64,000 bases of DNA from Nonomuraea cavernae (GTDB lineage Bacteria; Actinomycetota; Actinomycetes; Streptosporangiales; Streptosporangiaceae), in NCBI RefSeq assembly GCF_014646355.1, contig NZ_BMNH01000015.1, positions 62,001-126,000 on the forward strand. Direction: 5' to 3'. Position 1 is the stretch's first letter. Every line of letters begins with the position of its first letter. Below are positions 17,629-25,317 of this stretch, one piece after another. The notes below the pieces were generated by a model, which had not been told where the DNA came from, did not search any database, and worked only from the letters and a program-made list of their open reading frames with translations. A program made the translations under genes and the position numbers.

Positions 17629-18102
17629 TCAGGCTTGTAGCGTCCGGCCCCACTCACGCGCTCGAGCGAGTTCCCCGCTCCCCAGAGGGCCCGGGGTGCC
17701 CATGACGGTGAAATCCGTGCCACGTTCGGCCCGGATCTCGTGGCGCTTGAACGCCTTGACGATCGCCTTGCTCGCTGAACCGGCGAACAGACCACCGGTC
17801 GTGGTCGAAAAGGCGATGACCCTGCCGTCGACCGAGTCGACCCGGTCGATCCACTCGCGGACGCCAGAGGAGGGGGCGCTACCGCCCTTCTGCGCCGCCT
17901 GACTGCGCGAAGCACTGCTCGGCAAGCCCATGTTGTGCGTCGGCGCACCGACAAGGACCAGGTCGGCGGCCAGGGATGGCGGCGCGGAGTCGGCTGACAC
18001 CACCTCGACCGCGGCACCGCCTGCGCGTAACCCCTCAATGATGGCCTCGGCCACCTGTGAGGTGTTACCGAAGCAGGACTCGACAACGACCACCACGCGC
18101 AT
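17629..18102 (-). CDS. Flavodoxin-domain protein
   Basis: A 157-residue single-domain flavodoxin. The N-terminal strand and phosphate loop read VVVVESCFGNTSQVAEAI, the FMN-phosphate-binding pattern, followed by VLVGAPTHNMGLP and a second flavin-contacting loop IAFSTTTGG. The start at 18102 has GGAGGA 6 bases upstream. It is divergent from a TetR regulator, with a palindrome in between. It probably carries electrons or senses redox in the cytoplasm. A partner enzyme is not present next to it. Confidence 0.85.
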   Translation of the reverse strand: MRVVVVVESCFGNTSQVAEAIIEGLRAGGAAVEVVSADSAPPSLAADLVLVGAPTHNMGLPSSASRSQAAQKGGSAPSSGVREWIDRVDSVDGRVIAFSTTTGGLFAGSASKAIVKAFKRHEIRAERGTDFTVMGTPGPLGSGELARAREWGRTLQA

Positions 18103-18183
18103 TGTTCCTCCAGCAGGTGCGAGCATCGAGGGCCGGATCATCCTGGGCGGCTTCGAAGCCGCCTTTTCTCTTCGGGAAGAACT

Positions 18184-18200
18184 TGAGACATGATGTCTCA
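18184..18200. promoter_or_regulatory. Palindromic operator (TGAGACAT-G-ATGTCTCA)
   Basis: A perfect 8-bp inverted repeat with a one-base centre lies 17 bases upstream of the TetR GTG start and 80 bases upstream of the flavodoxin start. A TTGAGA -35-like element overlaps its left arm and a CATGCT lies near -10 for the TetR gene. It is the expected kind of site for TetR autorepression and flavodoxin control. Confidence 0.65.
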
Positions 18201-18217
18201 TTTGCCATGCTAGCAGC

Positions 18218-19054
18218 GTGAACAGTCCCCGTCGCAAGCCCGCCGACCGGATCATCGACGCCGCAATCACCCGGGTCCGCGAGCGCGGCATCATGGTGGC
18301 TCTCGACGGCATCAGCCTGGAGGAGGCGATCGCCGACTCGGGAGTCTCCCGGGCCACGGCCTACCGTCACTGGCCGAGTCGGGCCGAATTCCTGCGCGAG
18401 GTGCTCGTGCGGGTCGTGCGCGACACCCGACTCGAACCGGAGGGCGTCGAAGAGATCGACGCGCTCCGGGAGTTCATGTCCGCGCACCAGGGCGAGCTGG
18501 CAACGGAAGCGGGACGCCGGACACTGGTCGTCGAGGGCCTGCGCATCGCCTTGGAGGCCGACTTCCAGCGCTTCGCGACCTCGCGCGAATGGCGCGACTA
18601 CCTCGCACTCCGCGCGACCTGCAGCGGCCTGCCCGACAGTGACCTGCGCGCGGTCGTCACGGCCGAACTGGCGGCGGCGGAGCGCTCCTTCACGGCACTG
18701 CGCGCAGCCGTGTACAGCCGCCTTCCGAAGCTGTTCGGGTACCGGCTCACCACGCCGCCGGCCGACGGCGGCGGCTTCGAGTTGATGTCCCAGGCCATGG
18801 GAGCGCTCCTGACGGGGTTCGTGGTCCGCGCCTCCGTCAACGAGGAGAGCACGTCATTCCAGGCCCGGGCGTTCGGCTCTTCCATGGAGTCGCACTGGAC
18901 GAGCACGACCTATGCCCTTGTCGCCGCCACGCTCTCCTACCTCGAACCCGATCCTTCCGTCCACTGGACCGCGACCCGGATCGCCGCTTCGATCGCCCTC
19001 CTCGACGAACTCGCGACCCTCGTGGACAAAGGCCACGCTGAGCGCGGGACCTGA
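18218..19054 (+). CDS. TetR/AcrR-family regulator
   Basis: A 278-residue TetR-like regulator with a GTG start. The N-terminal HTH reads IIDAAITRVRERG through LEEAIADSGVSRATAYRHWPSRAEFL, the normal TetR helix 2-3 region. The C-terminal ligand-binding region is longer than average and includes FELMSQAMGALLTGFVVRA. It is divergent from the flavodoxin gene and an obvious palindrome lies in the shared promoter. The ligand is unknown. Confidence 0.88.
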   Translation: MNSPRRKPADRIIDAAITRVRERGIMVALDGISLEEAIADSGVSRATAYRHWPSRAEFLREVLVRVVRDTRLEPEGVEEIDALREFMSAHQGELATEAGRRTLVVEGLRIALEADFQRFATSREWRDYLALRATCSGLPDSDLRAVVTAELAAAERSFTALRAAVYSRLPKLFGYRLTTPPADGGGFELMSQAMGALLTGFVVRASVNEESTSFQARAFGSSMESHWTSTTYALVAATLSYLEPDPSVHWTATRIAASIALLDELATLVDKGHAERGT

Positions 19055-19217
19055 CCCGCTTTCCCGTCTGTCTCCAGGACCGGGGCCCTCAGCCAGGATC
19101 GCGCTGGCGGCGTGGCGGCTGCTCAATGACTGAGGCAGAACATCAGATGTGACCCGAATGGCCATGGCCTAGCTGGAGCAGGAGGTAACCCGCGACGCCC
19201 CCGACGTCGGCGACTCG

Positions 19218-19658
19218 TCAGGGCTCGAGGTCTGCCACGCCCCTGCCGCTCGCGATGTCGAACGGCACAGAGGCCTGGTCGTGCGCGATCAACCAATGGT
19301 CGTCGCTCTTCCGGAAGCACAACGTGGCCCGGACCCACATGCCACTCGTCGCCGTCCCGTTCTGCAGCGTGCCGCTGAGCCGACCGAAACCGTGGCCGAA
19401 CGCCACGTCATCGCCCACGGTGAAGGTCAGGTCGCGAAGCTCATAATCCACATCCTGGAAGAGCGCGAACGCCCTCGTCCAGTTCTCCATCTTCGCCGCT
19501 ATCCCCACGTGTTGCAGCGGCGGCTCGACGTCGAAGGAGACGACGTCTGTCGCGTAAAGCCGCCTCAGGCCGTCGAGGTCCTTGGCGCGGATTCCTTCGA
19601 CGATCTTCTCCACCTGCTGCTTGATCCTGGCTTCGTCTACCTCGCGGTGCGCAGACAT
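19218..19658 (-). CDS. SnoaL/NTF2-fold protein
   Basis: A 146-residue protein of the NTF2-like (SnoaL/DUF4440) fold. It opens with a helix (IKQQVEKIVEGIRAKDLDGLRRLYATDVVSFD), followed by the cone-shaped sheet with FGHGFGRLSGT and WVRATLCFRKSDDHWLIAHDQASVPFD at the end, all usual for ketosteroid-isomerase-like folds. The last residues taper off. Enzyme or binding role is unknown, and it has no operon partner. Confidence 0.8.
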   Translation of the reverse strand: MSAHREVDEARIKQQVEKIVEGIRAKDLDGLRRLYATDVVSFDVEPPLQHVGIAAKMENWTRAFALFQDVDYELRDLTFTVGDDVAFGHGFGRLSGTLQNGTATSGMWVRATLCFRKSDDHWLIAHDQASVPFDIASGRGVADLEP

Positions 19659-19758
19659 CGCTACCCATCACTTCCCATCGGTGTGGAATCTCGGCTTTTC
19701 ACCAGACCGACGACACAGCGCCCCGAGATGTCAGGCCCGAGGAAACCCCCGGACCGCG

Positions 19759-19820
19759 GTCCTGCGCACCCATGCCAGCCCCCGGCCGCGCAGAACTCGT
19801 AGACGCGCCCTGCACTCATG
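19759..19820 (-). pseudogene. Decayed copy of a short stretch of the gene at 20838-21127
   Basis: About 55 bases here match 20942-21010 almost base for base, with small indels. On the minus strand both read around VYEFCAAGG, but here the frame is broken. Nothing else of that gene is present, so this is a leftover from duplication or recombination. No further feature was seen in 19659-19758. Confidence 0.55.
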
Positions 19821-19867
19821 GTTTCCAAGCGGCTGGCAACAGCGCTGAGGCCGCTATGGTCGCGGTC

Positions 19868-20341
19868 ATGAAAAGGGTTCTCGGCTGTTCGTTGGTGGCG
19901 GTCGCCGGTTTACTGGTGGTGGCCGGTCTCGCCGCTGGCCCCCTGATCTCCGAGCTATGGGAGCACCGGAGGGTCTGCAGCAAGAACTACGACAGCGTCG
20001 AGGCCGCCTTGGCGTCGTTCGACGTCCTGGACGCCGCCCCGACCGGCGCAGCCCCGACCGGAGAGCGCGATCGCGGGTGCACCGACACCGACGACCACCA
20101 TGCCACCATCAGCCGCTCCTATCGCCTTCCGGGGCAGCATGGCTCACCCAAGGATGTTGAGTCCTTCTATCAAGACCTCGCCCTGCGCAACGACTGGACG
20201 CTCCTTCCCACCGAGGGCTCCGCTGACGAGCCGAGGTGCATGGTCAAGGAGGTCGAGGGTGCAGAGGTCAGCCTCAATCTCTGGTTCGACCCGGAGTCGG
20301 AGGACACCTTCGAGGTGAGTGCGTCCACCTGGCCCTGCTAA
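19868..20341 (+). CDS. Small exported/membrane-anchored hypothetical protein
   Basis: A 157-residue protein with a basic start (MKRVLGC) and a hydrophobic stretch (SLVAVAGLLVVAGLAAGPL), which is either a signal anchor or a signal peptide. The rest is an acidic soluble domain with four Cys, ending in STWPC. TATGGT lies 7 bases before the ATG at 19868, the arrangement of a leaderless actinomycete transcript; an in-frame ATG at 19856 is the alternative. The family is not recognised. Confidence 0.6.
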   Translation: MKRVLGCSLVAVAGLLVVAGLAAGPLISELWEHRRVCSKNYDSVEAALASFDVLDAAPTGAAPTGERDRGCTDTDDHHATISRSYRLPGQHGSPKDVESFYQDLALRNDWTLLPTEGSADEPRCMVKEVEGAEVSLNLWFDPESEDTFEVSASTWPC

Positions 20342-20344
20342 GGC

Positions 20345-20520
20345 GATCACGGCCAGGTCATCGACGCTCCAGAGATCACCGAGACTGAGCCCGGCCAACG
20401 CGCCAACGTTGGTCGGGAAGGCAAGTCCCGCCTCAGCTCTGGCACAGATTCGGTGGTAACCATACGTGGTCAGTTCATTCAGAAGAGCAGGATTGACTGC
20501 TGCCGTAGCAGGGCGTAGCT
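20345..20520 (-). pseudogene. Possible remnant of an unrecognised gene
   Basis: On the minus strand an open stretch of about 58 codons without a good start reads NPALLNELTTYGYHRICARA and then LAFPTNVGALAGLSLGDLWS, with gene-like composition. It then runs antisense into the 19868 gene, where the sequence stops looking coding. It may be a severed gene end, but there is no family match from memory. Confidence 0.2.
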
Positions 20521-20534
20521 GTGCAGGCGGGTAG

Positions 20535-20828
20535 CGGCAGCACCCACTTCAGGAGCGCTACGAGCAGATCCTCACTGAGATCAGCGACTTCAACCGGCTC
20601 GCCCGCGACGACGAGAACCGGCACGTCAACAGCGCCGTCGTGGTGTTCACCCTCGTCACGGTGCCCGCCGGCATCGGTCTCGCGCTGCTCCAGGTGCTGG
20701 AGACCAAGGACCCGTGGCTGTTCGTGGCCGTGGCCGTGGCTTGTCTCGGGCTCACCGCGCTGCTCCTGAGCACCCGTTCGGCACGGGTCGCGTTCCGGGC
20801 GCTGCGTAACCGCTTCACCCTGCGATAG
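20535..20828 (+). pseudogene. C-terminal remnant of a two-helix membrane protein
   Basis: A frame open from 20535 to the TAG at 20826-20828 has no plausible start before a GTG at 20640. It encodes an amphipathic helix (YEQILTEISDFNRLARDDEN) followed by two hydrophobic helices and a basic tail ending NRFTLR. This looks like the carboxy end of a multi-domain or CorA-like membrane protein whose 5' part is gone. It abuts the end of the leftward gene at 20838-21127 and probably marks a recombination junction. Confidence 0.5.
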
Positions 20829-21127
20829 CGGGTCGTCGATAATCGGGCCTCGCCGGTGAGGAGCCTCTCCCACAGCTTTTCGACCTCGCCGTACGAGCCT
20901 GGATGGCTCTCCTTGACGGTCGGCCCGGCGGCAAGCCGATCTGTCCTGCGCACCCACGCCAGCCCACCGGCCGCGCAGAACTCGTAGACGCGCGCCCTGC
21001 ACTCGCAGGTGTGCCGCAGGACCCGGACCCGGTCGAAGCGCGGCACCGGATCACACCACTCGACTCGTTCGGCATCGGCACGGCGGACGCCCAGGTGAAG
21101 GCCGTGGAAGTCGGGCAGCCCGGTCAT
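20558..21127 (-). CDS. Small Cys-containing protein of the abaA-type locus, with abnormal C-terminal extension
   Basis: The first ~97 residues (MTGLPDFHGLHLGVRRADAE, CECRARVYEFCAAGGLAWVRR, then EKLWERLLTGEAR) look like a complete small protein often found beside GHKL ATPases in Streptosporangiales, from memory. After that the frame runs on for about 90 low-quality residues, antisense to a membrane-protein remnant, so the native stop near 20835 seems lost. The ATG overlaps the stop of the upstream ATPase gene by four bases (ATGA), implying an operon. Function is unknown. Confidence 0.55.
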   Translation of the reverse strand: MTGLPDFHGLHLGVRRADAERVEWCDPVPRFDRVRVLRHTCECRARVYEFCAAGGLAWVRRTDRLAAGPTVKESHPGSYGEVEKLWERLLTGEARLSTTRYRRVKRLRSARNATRAERVLRSSAVSPRQATATATNSHGSLVSSTWSSARPMPAGTVTRVNTTTALLTCRFSSSRASRLKSLISVRICS

Positions 21128-21552
21128 GGGGACGCGCCTGCGCTGAGGAGTTCCAGCGTGGACACCTCGGCCCACACCAGGTTCCACCTCAGTGGAGCGT
21201 TCCGAGTCCCCCAGCTGATCGAACTCTGCTGGACCGCCCACAGCCCACGCCCGCCACACTCGTCGTCGTCCGACCGGCGCGGATGGGGACTCGTCTTCGC
21301 GCCCTGATCGATGACCTCAATCCTGGCCACCGCTTCAGCGACCTGCGAGACCCGTACCATGACCAGGCCGCCCGGCCGGCCCGACGCGGTGTGCAGCACG
21401 GCGTTCCCCACCAGCTCGCTGGTGACGAGGCGGGCACCATCCATATCGCGATGCCCCGCGGCCACCAGGGCATCCGCCACCCAACGCCGGGCCAGCGGCA
21501 CCCAGGCCGCCACACCCGGAAACGTCAGCTCGACCAGAACCTGATCGCTCAC
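21124..21552 (-). CDS. RsbW-like GHKL ATPase/serine kinase domain protein
   Basis: A 142-residue single-domain histidine-kinase-like ATPase. It shows the N-box SELVGNAVLHT, the G1 box as IDQGAKTSP (normally D-x-G-x-G, so degenerate) and a G2-like GGRGLWAV. It has the size of RsbW/AbaA anti-sigma-type ATPases. The GTG start is preceded by GAGGTGG and overlaps the stop of the upstream gene (GTGA). Together with the divergent XRE and DUF397 genes it matches the whiJ/abaA-type clusters of actinomycetes, which affect development and antibiotic production. Confidence 0.85.
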   Translation of the reverse strand: MSDQVLVELTFPGVAAWVPLARRWVADALVAAGHRDMDGARLVTSELVGNAVLHTASGRPGGLVMVRVSQVAEAVARIEVIDQGAKTSPHPRRSDDDECGGRGLWAVQQSSISWGTRNAPLRWNLVWAEVSTLELLSAGASP

Positions 21553-21854
21553 TGGGCCACCTCCCACACCCGCTCGTACGCGCACTCGTCAAGGGCGTCC
21601 ACCCGCCGATCCCGCCCCCGCCCCCACGTGAACACCCACCGCTCGCCACGTAGCGAAGCCCGTACGAGCAACGGTCCCGACGCCCGCTGGACCGAGACGC
21701 ACGGCTCATCGCGTCGCGGCAACTGCACCGAAACAGCCAGGCCACGCCTCTTCAGCGCCCACGCAAGCTGGGACAAATAGAGAAACTGCACCTGTTCGGG
21801 AGTCGGCGGTACCGACATCGGTTGCGGATTGTCGTGCCTTCGCGTGCGTCGCAT
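21549..21854 (-). CDS. Hypothetical protein of the abaA-type operon
   Basis: A 101-residue protein (89 if the ATG at 21818 is used) with the opening MSVPPTPEQVQFLYLSQLAW and a later WVFTWGRGRDRRVDALDE. It is basic in the middle and has no membrane segment. The longer start was kept because GAAGGG lies about 10 bases upstream. It is the first gene of a three-gene leftward operon with overlapping stops and starts. Similar short proteins precede RsbW-like ATPases in related genomes, but the function is unknown. Confidence 0.65.
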   Translation of the reverse strand: MRRTRRHDNPQPMSVPPTPEQVQFLYLSQLAWALKRRGLAVSVQLPRRDEPCVSVQRASGPLLVRASLRGERWVFTWGRGRDRRVDALDECAYERVWEVAQ

Positions 21855-21902
21855 CGTTCCAACCGCCCTTCACGTGCGGAGACGATCAGTAGCCCAGGGA
21901 GC

Positions 21903-22036
21903 TGCACTAAGACATGCTGCACGTGGTGCGGATCAACACGTCCGCTTCTTGGCAGCATGCCGAGCTGGCCGGAGAGGGATGCCTGTGCAAGCATTTACCC
22001 CTCACAGAGTGTGCCTTGACGACTACTCTTAGTGCA
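21903..22036. promoter_or_regulatory. Paired inverted 10-mers in the divergent promoter region of the XRE cluster
   Basis: TGCACTAAGA at 21903-21912 recurs as its exact complement at 22027-22036. The second copy overlaps a -10-like TACTCT (22024-22029) for the rightward XRE gene, and the first lies about 50 bases from the leftward operon start. This is what would be expected if the XRE protein binds both divergent promoters. The rest of 21855-22110 shows no gene. Confidence 0.5.
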
Positions 22037-22110
22037 AGAAGTTCACGGGATGCACTTGGTTCAGATTGTGTCCTCAAGATCGATCCAGACTTCCACGCAC
22101 CGGAGGCGAG

Positions 22111-22968
22111 ATGTCAGCACAGCGCAGTCCGTCAGCACGCCAGCGTCGCCTGGCGGCCATCTTGCGCAGCCTGCGCAAAGAGAAGGGCCTGTCGCGCGAT
22201 GCGGTCGCCGAACGCCTGGGATGTTCGGCACCGACCGTCACCCGCATCGAGGCGGCACTGGTCGGCGCCCGCATCTCCGATGTGACCATGTTGCTGGAGA
22301 TTTACGAGGTGCCACCACACACCAGGGAAATCCTGCTCCAACTGGCCCGCGACGCACGGAAACGCGGCTGGTGGGACAAGATGTCCGACACGATCCCCGA
22401 GTACTTCCAGAGCTATGTGGGTCTCGAAGAGGACGCCTCGTCCATCTGCGGCTACGAGACCGAGTACGTGCCTGGCCTCTTCCAGACGGAGGAGTACGCG
22501 CGAGCCGTCATGGGCGCGGAGCCGACTCTCGCTCCGGATGAGGAACTCACCCAAAGCCTCTCGATTCGCATGAAGCGCCAAGAGCTGCTGACGTCAGCAA
22601 CGCCACCCGAGATGTGGATGGTACTGAACGAAGCGGTCATTCGACGCGAAGTGGGAGGAAAAGACGTCATGCGGCGTCAACTGCTCCACCTTCTTGAACT
22701 GTCACAACAGAACCCCATCAACATCCAGGTCCTCGCCTTCGACAGCGGCGCCCATCCAGCCATGAACGGCGGGTTCAGCATCCTGAAGTTCCCCAAGCCG
22801 TCCGATCCAGATGTCGTGTACGTCGAGTATTGGAGGGGAAGTATCTACCTGGAAGCCCCTAATGATGTGAATGCCTACAATCGGATGTTTGATCATCTAC
22901 GTGCGCGAGCACTGGGACCCGATGCGACCCGACGCCTGATCGAACAGGCAGCAGGAGGTACATCGTGA
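22111..22968 (+). CDS. XRE-family HTH regulator with DUF5753 domain (WhiJ-like)
   Basis: A 285-residue regulator. Residues 10-65 form an XRE helix-turn-helix (LAAILRSLRKEKGLSRDAVA then LGCSAPTVTRIEAALVGARI); the remainder is a DUF5753 domain with YFQSYVGLEEDASSICGYET, the typical VPGLFQTEEYARAV and VLAFDSGAHPAMNGGFSILKF. GGAGG lies 4-8 bases before the ATG. The stop overlaps the start of the DUF397 gene. In Streptomyces such proteins (WhiJ, Scr1-like) work with their DUF397 partner, which relieves repression. Confidence 0.92.
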   Translation: MSAQRSPSARQRRLAAILRSLRKEKGLSRDAVAERLGCSAPTVTRIEAALVGARISDVTMLLEIYEVPPHTREILLQLARDARKRGWWDKMSDTIPEYFQSYVGLEEDASSICGYETEYVPGLFQTEEYARAVMGAEPTLAPDEELTQSLSIRMKRQELLTSATPPEMWMVLNEAVIRREVGGKDVMRRQLLHLLELSQQNPINIQVLAFDSGAHPAMNGGFSILKFPKPSDPDVVYVEYWRGSIYLEAPNDVNAYNRMFDHLRARALGPDATRRLIEQAAGGTS

Positions 22969-23246
22969 ACAGCGGTCAAGACGAGAACCGCGAGCGGATC
23001 GATCGCCTAGCGTGGCGAAAGTCCAGCCTCTCCAACGGGACGGGTGGAAACTGTGTCGAGGTGGCCCTGCTGGACGGCGACCTCGACGCTCGGGCAGCGG
23101 GCGCCGCGCACAAGGCCGGCGATGGGCCGCTGATCGCTCTACGTGATTCCAAAGACCCCGACGGCCCCAGGCTGTACTTCACTCGTAGCGAGTTCGCGGC
23201 TTTTCGACACGGGCTCGTCGCAGGAGAGTTCGACGACCTCACATAA
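22965..23246 (+). CDS. DUF397 protein
   Basis: A 93-residue small acidic protein with the DUF397 signature: WRKSSLSNGTGGNCVEVA followed by IALRDSKDPDGPRLYFTRSEFAAF. It starts with GTG overlapping the XRE stop by four bases and has AGGAGG upstream. DUF397 proteins are the cognate partners of DUF5753-XRE regulators, probably binding and antagonising them. The IS element begins about 85 bases downstream. Confidence 0.93.
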   Translation: MNSGQDENRERIDRLAWRKSSLSNGTGGNCVEVALLDGDLDARAAGAAHKAGDGPLIALRDSKDPDGPRLYFTRSEFAAFRHGLVAGEFDDLT

Positions 23247-23330
23247 GGAAGGATCGTTCTCTCCTCTGAGTAGATGCCGACCTTCCTACCACGAGGCAGG
23301 AGGCCGGGTTGATGAACCTTTCGCGCCTGA

Positions 23331-25070
23331 GCCTGAATCCACCGGCCTGAATGTGGCATGAGGTTCGTGAAATGAGGTGAGGTGCCCTCCGAACTGGGAG
23401 GATGGGAGTTCTCTAGGCTTCCAACCGCCGCAGTCAAAGGACACCTCGTAAGTGCGATTCTCCCACGCCGCTGACAAGACTCACGCGATCTTCGATGACG
23501 AGCATCTGATCTCCTACGGTGGCTTGGCCCCGGCGCTGCGGCTGGCTGAGCGTGCTGGGCTGGGACGCCTGGTGGGCGAACACGTGGCCCCGAGCGCGGC
23601 GGAGGGCGTGAACGCTCCGGCGAAGGTGGCCTCGATCGTGGCCGGGATGGCCTGCGGCGCTGACAGCATCGACGACCTGGACGCGTTGCGGCACGGCGGG
23701 ATGGACAAGCTGTTCACCGGGATCCGCGCGCCGTCCACACTCGGGTCGTTCCTACGCGCTTTCACCTGGGGCAACGTGCGCCAACTGGACAAGGTCGCCC
23801 GGCAGGTGCTGGTCACGCTGGCCGCGCACACGCCGCTGCTGCCCGGCGCCGAAGTGCTGGCCTTCCTCGACATCGACTCGATGCAGCGACGCACCTACGG
23901 CTACGCCAAGCAAGGCTCCGGGTTCGGCCACACCAAGATCCAGGGCAAGAGTGTGCTGGTCCGCGGGCTGAACGTGCTGGCCGTCACCCTGTCCACACCG
24001 TTGGCCGCGCCGGTGCTGGCCGCCACCCGACTGCGCGGCGGCAGCGCAGGCTCCGCGCGCGGCGCAGCTTCCCTGGTACGCGAAGCGATTCCCACCGCCC
24101 GGCAGGCGGGCTGCTCGGGCACGCTGATGCTGCGCGGCGACAGCGCGTTCTACAGCGCCGAAGTCGTCGGCGCCTGCCACGACCAGGATGTGCGTTTCTC
24201 CGTCACCGCCAAGCTGGACCCCAAGGTCAAGGCGGCAATCACCGCCATCGACGAACCCGCGTGGATGCCGATCAAGTACCCCAACGCCCTCTTCGACGAG
24301 CAGGCCGGCGGCTGGGTCTCCGACGCCGAGGTAGCCGAGGCCCCATACACCGCCTTCACCAGTAAGAAGAGCAAGCAGGTGGCCGCCCGGCTGATCGTGC
24401 GCCGGGTCAAGAAGCTCAACGCTCAGGCCGATCGTGGCCAGGACGAACTGTTCACCACCTACCGCTACCACCCGATCTTCACCGATAGCCCCTACACCCT
24501 GCTCCAGGCCGAGGAACACCATCGTGATCACGCGGTGCAGGAGCAGGTCAACGCGGATTTGATCGACGGGCCGCTCGCGCATCTGCCCTCGGGCCATTTC
24601 GCCGCCAACGCCGCCTGGCTCGCCTGCGCGGCGATCACCCACAACCTGCTGCGCGCCCTGGGCTGCCTGGCCTCGGCCTTCCACGCCCGAGCCCGCGGGG
24701 CCACCCTGCGCCGCCACCTCATCAGCGTGCCCGCCCGCCTGGCCCGGCACGGCCGCGGCCACCTCGCCCTCCACCTGCCCACCCACTGGCGCTGGGATTT
24801 CGCCTGGATGAACGCCTTCACCGCCACCCACGACCCGCCACCACACCCGGCCTGAGCGCCGCCTCCAGATCACCGCCACCTCAACGACCGCGACGGTCAC
24901 CGCCACCGCGCACATCCCACCCCCGAAAACCTGAAAGACACCGGACAGGCCGCGACCCGCGCGCGGCAGCCCTCCCACGCCGAAAACCCAGCCCCTCACC
25001 TACGGAATCCGTCCTCGCGGACGAATCGGACTGGAAATCGATCACCGTGAATCACACGGCGGATTCAGGC
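23331..25070 (+). mobile_element. IS1380-family insertion sequence
   Basis: The left end GCCTGAATCCACCG (23331-23344) and right end (25057-25070) are inverted repeats with one mismatch. The distance of 1740 bases is normal for IS1380 elements, and the only gene inside is an intact transposase. A second inner pair, AGGTGAGG (23375-23382) and its complement (24994-25001), may be a subterminal site. TGA flanks both ends; a clean 4-bp target duplication could not be decided. The element separates the XRE/DUF397 pair from the nuclease-helicase gene. Confidence 0.75.
23452..24855 (+). CDS. IS1380-family transposase
   Basis: A 467-residue DDE-type transposase, apparently full length. The first catalytic Asp is in FLDIDSMQRRTYG, the second in LMLRGDSAFYS and the Glu probably near QEQVNADLIDGPLAHLPSG, a region that also contains the usual ANAAWLACAAITHNL helix before the C terminus. 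The GTG start at 23452 follows AAAGGACA. With no frameshift or stop, the element may still be active. Confidence 0.92.
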   Translation: MRFSHAADKTHAIFDDEHLISYGGLAPALRLAERAGLGRLVGEHVAPSAAEGVNAPAKVASIVAGMACGADSIDDLDALRHGGMDKLFTGIRAPSTLGSFLRAFTWGNVRQLDKVARQVLVTLAAHTPLLPGAEVLAFLDIDSMQRRTYGYAKQGSGFGHTKIQGKSVLVRGLNVLAVTLSTPLAAPVLAATRLRGGSAGSARGAASLVREAIPTARQAGCSGTLMLRGDSAFYSAEVVGACHDQDVRFSVTAKLDPKVKAAITAIDEPAWMPIKYPNALFDEQAGGWVSDAEVAEAPYTAFTSKKSKQVAARLIVRRVKKLNAQADRGQDELFTTYRYHPIFTDSPYTLLQAEEHHRDHAVQEQVNADLIDGPLAHLPSGHFAANAAWLACAAITHNLLRALGCLASAFHARARGATLRRHLISVPARLARHGRGHLALHLPTHWRWDFAWMNAFTATHDPPPHPA

Positions 25071-25317
25071 TGAGTGACTCTTCTCTTGGACGCGAGTGGT
25101 CCAGCAGGCGGGCTGGACCATCTGGGCGTCACCTGGCGGGATCAGATCTGCCAGCAGTGACGAGAATGCTCAGTTCGGCGCTTGATGGATAGTCTCGAAT
25201 TCCCGGTTGGCCCATATCAAGGATGACCGACGGATATTGAACGCTGTCGCGTGGATGCCACGCGCGAGCGTCATCTGGCGCGGATCTCCGAACATGCCTG
25301 GCAGACGCGCTCTCGCG
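25071..25317. other. Non-coding stretch right of the IS
   Basis: No convincing gene, RNA or repeat was seen. A short run around 25251-25350 can be read as coding on the plus strand (RERHLARISEHAWQT), but it soon continues antisense into the nuclease-helicase gene and has no support. Confidence 0.4.
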
